Assembly: GCA_022763045.1 (NCBI GenBank)
Contig: JALEGI010000020.1
Span: 62,001-126,000 of the forward strand
Reading direction: 5' to 3'
From: Simkaniaceae bacterium
Lineage (GTDB): Bacteria; Chlamydiota; Chlamydiia; Chlamydiales; JACRBE01
Length of the DNA stretch: 64,000 nt
In this document: positions 52,314-60,568 of the stretch, piece after piece
Numbering within the stretch: the first letter of the stretch is position 1
Layout: every line of letters begins with the position of its first letter
Position numbers and translations under genes: made by a program
The notes under the pieces: model-generated
What the model was told of the DNA's origin: nothing
The model's input: only the letters and a program-made list of their open reading frames with translations
Databases searched by the model: none

Positions 52314-53303
52314 TTGGAAGGCCACACACCACTACCTCAGCGCTCTGCTGTCGAAGAAAAGACGCGGAAGAAAAAGGTTATTGTTATCGCCGGACCAACT
52401 GCGTCGAGTAAAACCGACCTCTCTCTTTCCATCTCTCGCGCCCTTGACGGCGAGGTCATTTCGGCCGATTCCATGCAGGTCTATCGCCACATGGATATCG
52501 GCACGGCTAAGGTCTCCCAAAAAGAGCGCGAGGAAATTCCCCACCACATGATCGACATTCGCGACATCAACGAGCCCTACAATGTGGCGATGTACTGCGA
52601 AGATGCTCAGATCGCCTACCGCGAAATTCTCGTGAAGCAGCGTGCTCCCCTTGTTGTCGGCGGCGTGGGCTTTTACATTCACTCTCTCATGTACGGTCCC
52701 CCAAAGGGCCCCCCATCTGTTCCAGAAATTCGCCAGCGGCTTGAGGAGGATCTCAATAAATTTGGCGCTGAGCTGATGTATGAAAAGTTGCGTAAGCTCG
52801 ATCCCGAGTATGCTGAGACAATTACTCTGCAGGATAGGCACAAAATCGTGCGCGGACTCGAGATTATGACGATCACCCACACAAAGGTGAGCGATATTCC
52901 AAAACCCAGCGCTGCCGACTCACCTGAGGATATCGATTTTAGATGCTGGTTTATCTACTACCCAAAAGAGATTCTATACAAGCGCATCGAGGATCGTTGT
53001 GAGCAGATGGTCAAAGAGGGGCTTATCGAAGAGGTGCAAAGGCTCCTTGAGATGGGGCTTGAGAAAAACCGCACTGCGGCAAATGCGATCGGCTACCGCC
53101 AGTGTATTGAGTTTCTTCAGTCAGCTCAGTCGGAGTCCGACTATGAGCACTTCATGAACGAATTCAAAAAGGCCTCGCGTCAGTATGCAAAGCGCCAATT
53201 CACCTGGTTTCGCAAGGAAAAAGACTTTAGGTGGCTCGATTTGAGCCAGTGCTCAAGCGATTTTGCAGCCGAGGTGATTATTCAAGACTACGAGGTTGGT
53301 TAG
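52314..53303 (+). CDS. miaA: tRNA dimethylallyltransferase MiaA
   Basis: About 329 residues. Adds dimethylallyl to A37 of tRNAs reading U-starting codons. P-loop near residue 20 is GPTASSKT; in most MiaA it is GPTASGKT, so the middle Gly is Ser here. Other marks: GEVISADSMQVYRHMDIGTAK, VVGGVGFYI and IGYRQC. The start is uncertain: TTG 52314 follows AGAGAGA, while frames from ATG 52248 or 52269 overlap rsbV by 35-56 bases. Zinc/tRNA contacts near the C-terminus (YAKRQFTWFR) are intact. Confidence 0.92.
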   Translation: MEGHTPLPQRSAVEEKTRKKKVIVIAGPTASSKTDLSLSISRALDGEVISADSMQVYRHMDIGTAKVSQKEREEIPHHMIDIRDINEPYNVAMYCEDAQIAYREILVKQRAPLVVGGVGFYIHSLMYGPPKGPPSVPEIRQRLEEDLNKFGAELMYEKLRKLDPEYAETITLQDRHKIVRGLEIMTITHTKVSDIPKPSAADSPEDIDFRCWFIYYPKEILYKRIEDRCEQMVKEGLIEEVQRLLEMGLEKNRTAANAIGYRQCIEFLQSAQSESDYEHFMNEFKKASRQYAKRQFTWFRKEKDFRWLDLSQCSSDFAAEVIIQDYEVG

Positions 53304-53839
53304 TGAGAAAAAAAATTGGCCTATTGGGGGGCTCTTTTGATCCCATTCACATCGGGCATCTCCACCTAGCTCTAACGGCTCAGGAGCATGCGGGCCTTGA
53401 TGAGGTTCTCTTTTGCCCAGCTGCGACCTCGCCCTATCGCGTTGATAATCCCTCTCGCGCAATCATCGACCATCGCTTGGCTATGGTGAGACTAGCCCTT
53501 GAGGATTTTCCGACATTTTCTCTATGTGATTTGGAGGCAAAACGTGGCGGGATCTCATACACGATTGACACTTTAAAAGAGCTTGGTGATTCAAATGATT
53601 ACTTTCTTGTGATGGGAAGTGATGTCAGGAAGGGACTTTTGGGATGGAAAGAGAGTAAAAAAATTCTTGAATTGGCACCTCCAATTGTCATTTCGCGAAA
53701 TGGAGATGAGGGAATTAAGACTCCAAAGCTCGAAGTGTCAAGTACTTGGGTGCGAGAAAGGCTTTCAAAGAGCTTAAGTTGCGCGCACCTTCTCCCTGCA
53801 AAAGTTCTGGACTACATTGGGCAAAATCGTCTATATTAG
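53303..53839 (+). CDS. nadD: Nicotinate-nucleotide adenylyltransferase NadD
   Basis: About 178 residues. GTG 53303 overlaps the miaA stop by one base and gives RKKIGLLGGSFDPIHIGHLH, the nucleotidyltransferase GGSFDPxHxGH signature; the frame from 53231 lies within miaA. C-terminal EVSSTWVRERLS fits the ISST-type motif. Makes deamido-NAD from nicotinate mononucleotide. Confidence 0.92.
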   Translation: MRKKIGLLGGSFDPIHIGHLHLALTAQEHAGLDEVLFCPAATSPYRVDNPSRAIIDHRLAMVRLALEDFPTFSLCDLEAKRGGISYTIDTLKELGDSNDYFLVMGSDVRKGLLGWKESKKILELAPPIVISRNGDEGIKTPKLEVSSTWVRERLSKSLSCAHLLPAKVLDYIGQNRLY

Positions 53840-53848
53840 CCCCGATTT

Positions 53849-54211
53849 ATGGAAGACAAAGAACTCTTATCAACGATTGCTCAAATTATTTATGACAAGA
53901 AGGGATCCAATATTCTGGCTCTCGACTTATCACAGGTAGAAAATGGGCCCGACTACCTTCTCATTGGAGAGGGGAACATCGATCGCCACGTCGTTGCGAT
54001 TGCTAGCACAATCCAGTCTACCCTCAAAGATGAGGGGATTAAGCCGATTCGCACCGAGGGGATGCAGTCGGGAGATTGGGTGGTTTTAGACTACGGCTCA
54101 ATTGCGGTCCACCTTTTCATGCCTGAAATGCGCGAACGTTATCGTCTAGAAGCGCTCTGGAATGAGTGCAAACCCGTTGAACTTGGAATTGAGGTAGTGG
54201 AGAGCTTATGA
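53849..54211 (+). CDS. rsfS: Ribosomal silencing factor RsfS (YbeB/Iojap)
   Basis: About 120 residues. IYDKKGSNILALDLSQ, PDYLLIGEGNIDRHV and GDWVVLDYGSIAVHLFMPEMRERYRLEALW (in pieces) are the RsfS signatures. It binds L14 and blocks subunit joining under nutrient limitation. It often follows nadD, as here. The stop overlaps fabF by four bases. Confidence 0.93.
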   Translation: MEDKELLSTIAQIIYDKKGSNILALDLSQVENGPDYLLIGEGNIDRHVVAIASTIQSTLKDEGIKPIRTEGMQSGDWVVLDYGSIAVHLFMPEMRERYRLEALWNECKPVELGIEVVESL

Positions 54212-55455
54212 AAAAGCGAGTTGTCGTCACCGGAATGGGGTTAGTTTCCTGTTTTGGATCAGAGGTTAAAAACTTTTATGACGCCCTTCTCGCTGGCAAA
54301 AGTGGGATCGAAGAGATCTCGGCTTTTGATGCAAGTGAGCTACCCACACGCATTGCCGGTCAGGTCCGTGATTTCGATATCGGGGGCTACCTCGACCGCA
54401 AGCAGGCGCGCCGCGTCGATCCTTTCATTCGCTACGCCGTTTATGCTGGAAAGCGCGCTGTTGAAATGGCAAAGCTCGATCTCGATACTGTTGATAAAAC
54501 CCGCTGCGGGATTTTAGTGAGTACGGGAATGGGTGGCATGAAGACCTTCTTTGAAGGGTCGCAAACACTCATTGAAAAGGGCTACAAGCGCATCAGTCCT
54601 TTTTTCATTCCCCACATTATCTCGAATATGGGTGGCGGAATCTTAGCCATTGATCTCGGTTTTGAGGGGCCCAACTACTCTCTTTCGACAGCTTGTGCGA
54701 CATCCAACTACTCATTTATCAACGCAGCCAATCACATTCGCAATGGCGATGCCGACTTAATGGTTTGTGGTGGAGTGGAAGCTCCCATCGGCCCCATTGC
54801 CGTTGCTGGTTTTATCGCTTGTAAAGCGCTCTCAACACGCAATGAAGATCCACATGGCGCATCGCGCCCATGGGACAAGGGGCGTGACGGTTTTGTCATC
54901 GGAGAGGGTGCTGGAGTTCTCTGTCTTGAGTCGCTCGATCATGCGCTTGCGCGTGGGGCGCCAATTCTTTGCGAATACCTTGGTGGCGCCATTAACTGCG
55001 ATGCCAACCACATCACAGACCCCAAACCAGACGGTTCAGGTGTTGCCTCTTGTATGGAACTTGCCATTAAAAATGCGGGCATTGAGCGAGAGCAAATTAA
55101 CTACGTGAACGCACATGCAACTGCTACACAAGTGGGAGATCTGTGTGAAATTCGTGCAGTGAAAAGCTTTTTTGGAGATCATGCCAAAAACATCAAAATG
55201 AATGGCACAAAGTCAATGATCGGCCACTGCCTTGGAGCTGCAGCCGGTCTTGAGGCAATTGCAACCATTTCTGCTATCCAAACGGGGAAAGTGCACCCGA
55301 CTCTCAATCTCGAGAATCCCGAAGAGGAGACAGCGGGCATTGATCTTTGCCAAGGTGAAGCGCAAGATCTCCAAGTCAACGTTGCCGCCTCAAACTCATT
55401 TGGATTTGGTGGACACAACTCTACAGTACTCTTTGGCCCCTATGCGAACAGTTAA
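54208..55455 (+). CDS. fabF: 3-oxoacyl-ACP synthase II (FabF)
   Basis: About 415 residues. The condensing Cys lies in LSTACATSNYSF, with His residues in NAHATATQVGD and MIGHCLGAAAG. C-terminal NSFGFGGHNS is typical. Elongates acyl-ACP in type II fatty acid synthesis. The start overlaps rsfS; the 3' end overlaps the NUDIX gene by 14 bases. Confidence 0.95.
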   Translation: MKKRVVVTGMGLVSCFGSEVKNFYDALLAGKSGIEEISAFDASELPTRIAGQVRDFDIGGYLDRKQARRVDPFIRYAVYAGKRAVEMAKLDLDTVDKTRCGILVSTGMGGMKTFFEGSQTLIEKGYKRISPFFIPHIISNMGGGILAIDLGFEGPNYSLSTACATSNYSFINAANHIRNGDADLMVCGGVEAPIGPIAVAGFIACKALSTRNEDPHGASRPWDKGRDGFVIGEGAGVLCLESLDHALARGAPILCEYLGGAINCDANHITDPKPDGSGVASCMELAIKNAGIEREQINYVNAHATATQVGDLCEIRAVKSFFGDHAKNIKMNGTKSMIGHCLGAAAGLEAIATISAIQTGKVHPTLNLENPEEETAGIDLCQGEAQDLQVNVAASNSFGFGGHNSTVLFGPYANS

Positions 55456-55861
55456 CGACACCTCTTACGGCATCGTTCCGATGATGAAAAAAGAGGGGGT
55501 ATGGCGCGTTTTTTTAATTCAGCACCGTCATGCGCTGCACTGGGCGCTGCCCAAAGGGCACCCCGAAAAGGGGGAGACCGACATGCAGGCAGCAGAGCGG
55601 GAACTCGAGGAGGAGGCGGGGCTCAAAGTGCTTGAGTGGCTTCCCATTGACTCCATATCAGAAACCTATCAGTTTCATCATCGTGGCAATCGCGTTAACA
55701 AAACTGTGACCTATTTTCCCGCCCTTGTAAATGAAGAGTTTTGGCTCGATCAAGAGGAAATCCAAGATGGTGGGTGGTTTACCCTTGATGCCGCAATCGA
55801 GCGCGCCTCATTTCCACAGGCGCGCGAAATCATCAAAGAGGTCTTCAAACGGGTAAGCTAG
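55442..55861 (+). CDS. NUDIX hydrolase
   Basis: About 139 residues. ATG 55442 lies inside the end of fabF. The NUDIX box G-x5-E-x7-REL-x-EE-x-G is seen as GHPEKGETDMQAAERELEEE followed by AGL, near residue 41. Bis(5'-nucleosyl) or nucleotide-sugar hydrolase activity is likely; length fits an Ap4A-type enzyme. Chlamydia has a NUDIX gene in the same place (CT771). Its 3' end overlaps the convergent hypothetical gene by 17 bases. Confidence 0.9.
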   Translation: MRTVNDTSYGIVPMMKKEGVWRVFLIQHRHALHWALPKGHPEKGETDMQAAERELEEEAGLKVLEWLPIDSISETYQFHHRGNRVNKTVTYFPALVNEEFWLDQEEIQDGGWFTLDAAIERASFPQAREIIKEVFKRVS

Positions 55862-57035
55862 GCGCTAACTTGAGAGCTACATAATCTTTCCAGCGCATTT
55901 CAAAAAGCCTTGAAACTTCATTAATTGCCTCTGAATAGCGCTCTGGAAGTTCTGAGAGGCTAGCATGCGTATGATCAAAGGGGGCTTCTAGTTTCAAGTT
56001 TGATACAATCGTATAGACCTCAATCATTAAATATCGCAGCTCTTTTGATTCAATAAAACCAAAATTTCCCGGCCTAAATTCACTTCTGTCGATGTAGCCC
56101 TTATAGGCGAGCGCTCCATATTTATCCTGCAGGGCAGCTTTTGCTTTTTCTGCACTTGACTGGCTATCACTGGAGAGTTCTTGAAGAAGGTGAAGCCTTA
56201 AAGCGGGAATTCCGCCTCGATAAAGCCGGCATGCTTGTTTGAAAACGACTAAAAAATCTGGCATGTGACCTCCCTGGTCGTCATAGGTCTCTTTGAGCGT
56301 TTTAAATACCGTGTGAGTGTTGAGCTCATCCAGAGACATCTCAGGTTTCTTTAGAAGTTCCCATGAATCTGTATCGTTAATTGTTGAGTAGGTCTCTGCG
56401 ACCCAGTCTCTGAATGATTTGCCTTCTACGCGCATCAGCGAATCGTATTTTGCATCTAGTTCGACCGGAAGCTCACCTGCTCCAACCTGGAGTGGGAAGA
56501 GAGTCTCATCTGGTGGGTCACAAAGCATTAGCTCTACTTGCATTTCATAGTGGCGTGCATACTCTTTTGCACGCAGATATTTCAGCTCCTCTTGAGATAT
56601 CCCAGGTCTTGGTTTGCAATCATCGAGGCGCCTTTCAACTTCTACATCAATATCGTGGTTTTGGTTAAGCGAAAAGAGAAGAGAGAGGCAGTAGTTGTAG
56701 ACCTTTTTTTCAAATGCCGGTAGGCCTTCACGCTGAAAGAGCGTCACAAAGCTCGAATAGAGCGTCTGCTCCTCTGGTAGCATTGATTCGTATAGAGATG
56801 GAGCAGCAGCTAAATCAGCATCTACTTTTAGAGCCTCTTCAATACGCTGAACAAATGCGCTCAGCGTCACAGACCTTGTATTCCATGGATTTTGATCAGC
56901 GTCGAAGGTTTTTAGTGCTGTAACAACGCGGCTAAAGTCTACTGGTGCAGCTGGATTAGTTAATAGGGCGAGGTGTTGGAAATGTTGGATTTCTCTTTGA
57001 AAAGTGTCGCACCGAGCGCAATGAGAAACTGCCAT
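55845..57035 (-). CDS. Unknown helical protein
   Basis: About 396 residues, acidic, helix-rich, no signal peptide or membrane helix. AGGAG nine bases before the ATG supports the start. It opens with MAVSHCARCDTFQ, two nearby Cys that could be a partial metal site. No family is recognised. It interrupts the otherwise Chlamydia-like order between the NUDIX gene and aas, so it is probably an accessory gene. Confidence 0.65.
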   Translation of the reverse strand: MAVSHCARCDTFQREIQHFQHLALLTNPAAPVDFSRVVTALKTFDADQNPWNTRSVTLSAFVQRIEEALKVDADLAAAPSLYESMLPEEQTLYSSFVTLFQREGLPAFEKKVYNYCLSLLFSLNQNHDIDVEVERRLDDCKPRPGISQEELKYLRAKEYARHYEMQVELMLCDPPDETLFPLQVGAGELPVELDAKYDSLMRVEGKSFRDWVAETYSTINDTDSWELLKKPEMSLDELNTHTVFKTLKETYDDQGGHMPDFLVVFKQACRLYRGGIPALRLHLLQELSSDSQSSAEKAKAALQDKYGALAYKGYIDRSEFRPGNFGFIESKELRYLMIEVYTIVSNLKLEAPFDHTHASLSELPERYSEAINEVSRLFEMRWKDYVALKLAPSLPV

Positions 57036-57081
57036 AATTTAAGCTCCTGGGTTGAAAAAAGCCAGGAGTATAGACAGGCGT

Positions 57082-57279
57082 TTAGATTATGCGCAATACC
57101 GAAAGGGCTGTTTCAATGGCACAATTTTTCAGTTGCGTTGCCTTGCCCATTGCCCCTGCTAGCTCATGTGGCCCTCGCCACATTGGCTCTGCTGCACTGG
57201 TGACTGCACAAACTGTGTCGGGGTTAAAACTTTGTGAAACTGGAAATTGTGAACTACCTTCTATACGTGGTACGGACAT
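57082..57279 (-). CDS. Short hypothetical protein
   Basis: About 65 residues. AAGGAGC seven bases before the ATG is a strong ribosome site. Small, mixed composition, one segment (MWRGPHELAGAMGKATQ) of unknown meaning. No family seen. A perfect hairpin lies about 75 bases upstream in its leader. Confidence 0.45.
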   Translation of the reverse strand: MSVPRIEGSSQFPVSQSFNPDTVCAVTSAAEPMWRGPHELAGAMGKATQLKNCAIETALSVLRII

Positions 57280-57351
57280 AGGATGCTCCTTACAAGCGCG
57301 TTAAGAATATATCTTTAACTTAATTATCAAGCCTTTGTCAATATTTTTTTT

Positions 57352-57377
57352 GTGGAGTTGAAATTTTTCAACTCCAC
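57352..57377. repeat. Perfect 12-bp inverted repeat (hairpin)
   Basis: GTGGAGTTGAAA at 57352-57363 pairs with TTTCAACTCCAC at 57366-57377, with a two-base gap. A run of T precedes it on the plus strand, so neither strand has the hairpin followed by T expected of an intrinsic terminator. It lies between repeat copy D and the gene at 57279. Confidence 0.75.
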
Positions 57378-57382
57378 CAATA

Positions 57383-57531
57383 GGGTGCATCAGGGCACAC
57401 CATCTTTACGCTAACTTGAAGAGGGGTGTACGCTGGCCGCTGAGTACAACCCCTCTTCATGTTTGCGCAAATCTGATGCACCCTGAGCACCCTAGTCGCA
57501 TCAATTTTAGCTTGTAAAGCGGCTTTACAAG
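57383..57531 (+). repeat. Dispersed palindromic repeat, copy D (multi-hairpin)
   Basis: Left edge GGGTGCATCAGGGCAC as in copy B, a stem of about 15 pairs with one mismatch near 57413-57427 and 57449-57463, and a loop (GTACGCTGGCCGC) shared with copy B. A separate perfect hairpin CTTGTAAAG (57511-57519) with CTTTACAAG (57523-57531) closes it. It lies downstream of the short gene 57563-57760. The 283-base gap 57280-57562 holds only this and the hairpin above. Confidence 0.85.
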
Positions 57532-57562
57532 TGATTGAATTTGGTGTGAAAGGTTGTTTTGG

Positions 57563-57760
57563 TTAGACAGCTTTGTGGAATAGGTCGGTGACGTTGGAGT
57601 TAGGAAGCTGAACCACTTTTCGCTCGTGCATCTGCTTGCGCACCTCCTGATTCAGGGTACTGATTCGGTTGGCTACGGGCAGGCTCGGCTCTTCTTTGTT
57701 GTGACTCGGCGAGTTAATGTGCGCGTTGTTGTTTACTGGCGCATTGTTATCAACGTTCAT
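57563..57760 (-). CDS. Short Asn-rich hypothetical protein
   Basis: About 65 residues from ATG 57760, chosen because AGGAG lies seven bases upstream; the longer frame reaching 57838 overlaps the aas promoter. The N-terminal half is Asn-, Pro- and Ser-rich (NNAPVNNNAHINSP), low complexity, with no membrane segment. The C-terminal half is basic and helical. No family is seen; a small secreted protein is possible but not shown. Confidence 0.5.
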   Translation of the reverse strand: MNVDNNAPVNNNAHINSPSHNKEEPSLPVANRISTLNQEVRKQMHERKVVQLPNSNVTDLFHKAV

Positions 57761-57804
57761 GATGGGCTCCTGTGTAAATTTTTTTATTAACACAGTTGGG
57801 TTTT

Positions 57805-57834
57805 TTGACACAAGATCGCCCATTGGTGTATAAT
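57805..57834 (+). promoter_or_regulatory. Consensus promoter for the aas-type gene
   Basis: TTGACA at 57805-57810 and TATAAT at 57829-57834 are both perfect, 18 bases apart. Transcription should begin near 57841. The ATG at 57833 lies inside the -10 box and so cannot be the start of a message made from this promoter; ATG 57854 follows with AAAAGG upstream of it. Confidence 0.85.
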
Positions 57835-57853
57835 GCATGCCAAAAGGCCCTCT

Positions 57854-60568
57854 ATGAAATCTATTTTAATGCATTTGTTCGGCTTTGCTGTCCGAATGGC
57901 GCTAAGGTTGCGCTACAAAATCACTTTCAAGAATAAGTCTGAGCTGAAAAAGCCCAAACTCAAAAAGGGCGGCTACTTAATTCTGCCCAACCACCCGGCT
58001 GAGGTCGATCCGATCATCATGATGGCCCACCTATGGCCAAAATTTAAACTGCACCCGCTCGTTGTCGAACACTTTTTTTATTTTCCTGGCGCGCGCTTTT
58101 TCATGAATGCTGTGGGCGCAATTCCCATTCCTAATTTTGAGAGTACGGTCAATCGCTGGAAGGTCGAAAAGGGTGAAAAGGCTTTTGAAGAGGTGCTTGA
58201 GCGCTTGAAGAGGGGAGAGAATCTCCTAGTCTATCCTTCGGGTGGTTTGAAGGGGAGCAGCCGTGATATTGTAACGGGTAGCTCTTTTGTGCACAATTTG
58301 CTCACGGAGTATCCGGAGATCAATATTGTGATGGTGCGTATGCAGGGGCTCTGGGGGAGCTCTTTCTCGCGCGCAATCATTGGGCGCACGCCCGATTTTT
58401 GGAAGGCTCTGCGTGGAGGCATCTGGACGATATTAAAGAATTTCATCTTTTTTGCTCCACGGCGTAAAGTCTCGGTTGAGTTTTACAATCCGGGAGAAGA
58501 GTTTCCCTACAAGGGGCAAAAATTTGAGCAAAATATCTTTTTGCAAAACTGGTACAACCATTACCAAGATGCTGAGGGCAATGCGATTGAGGAGGAGCCG
58601 CTGGTGCTGACGCCTCGCAGCCTTTTCAATAAAAATGATATCCCACAAGAAGTGGCTGCATTGAATCGCGTCATTGGTGAAAAGCGCGAGATTGAGATCT
58701 CTTCGCAAATGCAAAGCTTGATCATTGATAAGGTCGCTGAGATGAGCGAGAAATCGCCCTCTGAAATTGGCGAAGACTCCGATCTATCGGTCGACTTGGG
58801 GCTCGATTCACTAGACATTGCCAATGTCTACGCCTATGTGACCGAAGAGTTCGATGTCACTTCAAAGGTGGAGCCGGGCGAGTTGAGGTCTGTTCACGAT
58901 CTTTTCGAGCTGGCTGTCGATGAAAAGCGCTCGGAAAATCCTCAGACTGAGAAGAGCAAGATGACGGGTTGGCCTGAGGAGGCGAGCCGCAAGGGACCGA
59001 TTCCTCCGCAAGGTTCGACTATTGTCGAGGCGTTTTTACTCTCTTGTGATCGCATGGGTAGCTCTGTGGCATGTGCCGATGCAAATTCTGGAGTCATGAC
59101 CTACCAGCGCATGAAACTCGCTGCTCTTGTTTTGGCCGCAGAATTTAGAAAACTCCCTGGTGAGTATGTGGGGGTGATGCTCCCATCATCGGCTGGAGTC
59201 TACTTGATGATTCTTGGCGTCTTGATGGCGGGAAAAATTCCTGTCATGCTCAACTGGACTGCGGGAATTCGCTCGCTGCGCTATGGCGTCGATCTTCTAA
59301 ATATCGAGACGATTTTAAGCTCGCGTAAGTTCTTGGATAGAATGGAGCACCTGCACCTTGAAGAGCTCGAGTCAAAGCTGCTTTTAGTCGAGGACGTGCG
59401 CCGCAAGGTCTCTGTTTTTGATAAGCTCAAAGCCGCGATGAAGGCGCGCAAAGATTGTCAGAGCTTGATGAAGAGTTTGAAACTTCGCGAGAAATCGAGC
59501 CATGATCCTGCTGTAGTCCTATTCACAAGTGGAACTGAGGCGTATCCAAAAGCCGTTCCACTTTCAAGCGCGAATATTTTAGCCTCTCAACAGGGGGCTG
59601 TCGGCCGCATTGAGCTCAATGAAAAAGATATTCTCTACGGCGTTCTACCACCATTTCACTCTTTTGGTTTTTGTGTCACGGGGCTCTTGCCATTGCTTGC
59701 TGGGCTTCGCGTCTACTACTCGCCCGACCCAACCGATGGTCATGCGATGGCAAATGACGCTGAAAAATGGGGCATCACAATGATGTGTCTCGCTCCAAGT
59801 TTTTACAAAAATCTTTTACGTCTTGCCGGTCCCAAGCAGCTGCGCTCGATTCGCTACTTCATTTCTGGTGCTGAGAAGGCTAGTGACGATTTAAAAATTG
59901 CCATCAAACGGCAAAATCCAGATGCCGAATTTTTCGAGGGTTACGGGATTACTGAGTGCTCTCCAATCGTTTCGATTTGCAAGCCGGGAGCCAATAACAA
60001 GGGCGTTGGCCGCGCAGCACCTGGGGTGCACCTGTGCGTGATTCACCCCGAGACGCACAAAATTATGCCTCAAGGTCAAGATGGCGAAATCTGTATTAAG
60101 GGCCCGAACGTCTTTTATGGATATATTGGAGAGGCCAAGCGCGATCCTTTCATTACTATTGATGGGAACAAGTGGTATCGCAGTGGCGATCTTGGGCATG
60201 TCGATCGTGAAGGCAACCTCATTTTAGGTGGACGGATTAAGCGCTTTGTCAAAATTGGCGGGGAGATGGTCTCTCTTGCCTCTATCGAAGAGGAGCTGAT
60301 TGCCAAGGGCATCGAAAAGGAGTGGGTCGATCAAGAGTCGGCGCCAACTGCTTTTGTCTTGTGCGCCAATGAAATCGATGATGGTAAACCCCACATTGTC
60401 CTTTTCACAACCTGTCGCGTACAAAAAGAGGAGATCAATCAGATCTTGCGCGATTCGGGCTTTGGCCGCATCATGAAAATCTCCGAAGTGAAAGTCCTGC
60501 CTGAAATTCCACTGCTCGGTTCAGGAAAAATCGACTATCGCAGACTCAATGAAATGGTGAAGGAATGA
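57854..60568 (+). CDS. aas: Acyltransferase - acyl carrier - AMP-ligase fusion (Aas-type)
   Basis: About 904 residues, three modules. (1) PlsC-like acyltransferase: NHPAEVDP (HX4D) near residue 45, and VYPSGGLKGSS. (2) An acyl carrier domain near residues 290-360: DSDLSVDLGLDSLDIANV with the phosphopantetheine Ser near 319. (3) AMP-ligase: LFTSGTEAYPKAVPLSS near 557, EGYGITECSP, and WYRSGDLGH. Classical Aas (2-acyl-GPE acyltransferase/acyl-ACP synthetase) has only the first and third. The carrier between them suggests that acyl groups are loaded, held and transferred on one chain. Start 57854 is fixed by the promoter. It is followed by cysS with a four-base overlap. Confidence 0.92.
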   Translation: MKSILMHLFGFAVRMALRLRYKITFKNKSELKKPKLKKGGYLILPNHPAEVDPIIMMAHLWPKFKLHPLVVEHFFYFPGARFFMNAVGAIPIPNFESTVNRWKVEKGEKAFEEVLERLKRGENLLVYPSGGLKGSSRDIVTGSSFVHNLLTEYPEINIVMVRMQGLWGSSFSRAIIGRTPDFWKALRGGIWTILKNFIFFAPRRKVSVEFYNPGEEFPYKGQKFEQNIFLQNWYNHYQDAEGNAIEEEPLVLTPRSLFNKNDIPQEVAALNRVIGEKREIEISSQMQSLIIDKVAEMSEKSPSEIGEDSDLSVDLGLDSLDIANVYAYVTEEFDVTSKVEPGELRSVHDLFELAVDEKRSENPQTEKSKMTGWPEEASRKGPIPPQGSTIVEAFLLSCDRMGSSVACADANSGVMTYQRMKLAALVLAAEFRKLPGEYVGVMLPSSAGVYLMILGVLMAGKIPVMLNWTAGIRSLRYGVDLLNIETILSSRKFLDRMEHLHLEELESKLLLVEDVRRKVSVFDKLKAAMKARKDCQSLMKSLKLREKSSHDPAVVLFTSGTEAYPKAVPLSSANILASQQGAVGRIELNEKDILYGVLPPFHSFGFCVTGLLPLLAGLRVYYSPDPTDGHAMANDAEKWGITMMCLAPSFYKNLLRLAGPKQLRSIRYFISGAEKASDDLKIAIKRQNPDAEFFEGYGITECSPIVSICKPGANNKGVGRAAPGVHLCVIHPETHKIMPQGQDGEICIKGPNVFYGYIGEAKRDPFITIDGNKWYRSGDLGHVDREGNLILGGRIKRFVKIGGEMVSLASIEEELIAKGIEKEWVDQESAPTAFVLCANEIDDGKPHIVLFTTCRVQKEEINQILRDSGFGRIMKISEVKVLPEIPLLGSGKIDYRRLNEMVKE

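Noticed and set aside
57352-57377. Intrinsic terminator
   Set aside because: The T run lies before the hairpin on the plus strand, and the minus strand has A after it; neither gives hairpin-then-T.
57833-57853. ATG 57833 as start of the aas-type gene
   Set aside because: It lies within the TATAAT of a perfect promoter; ATG 57854 has a ribosome site and fits the family.
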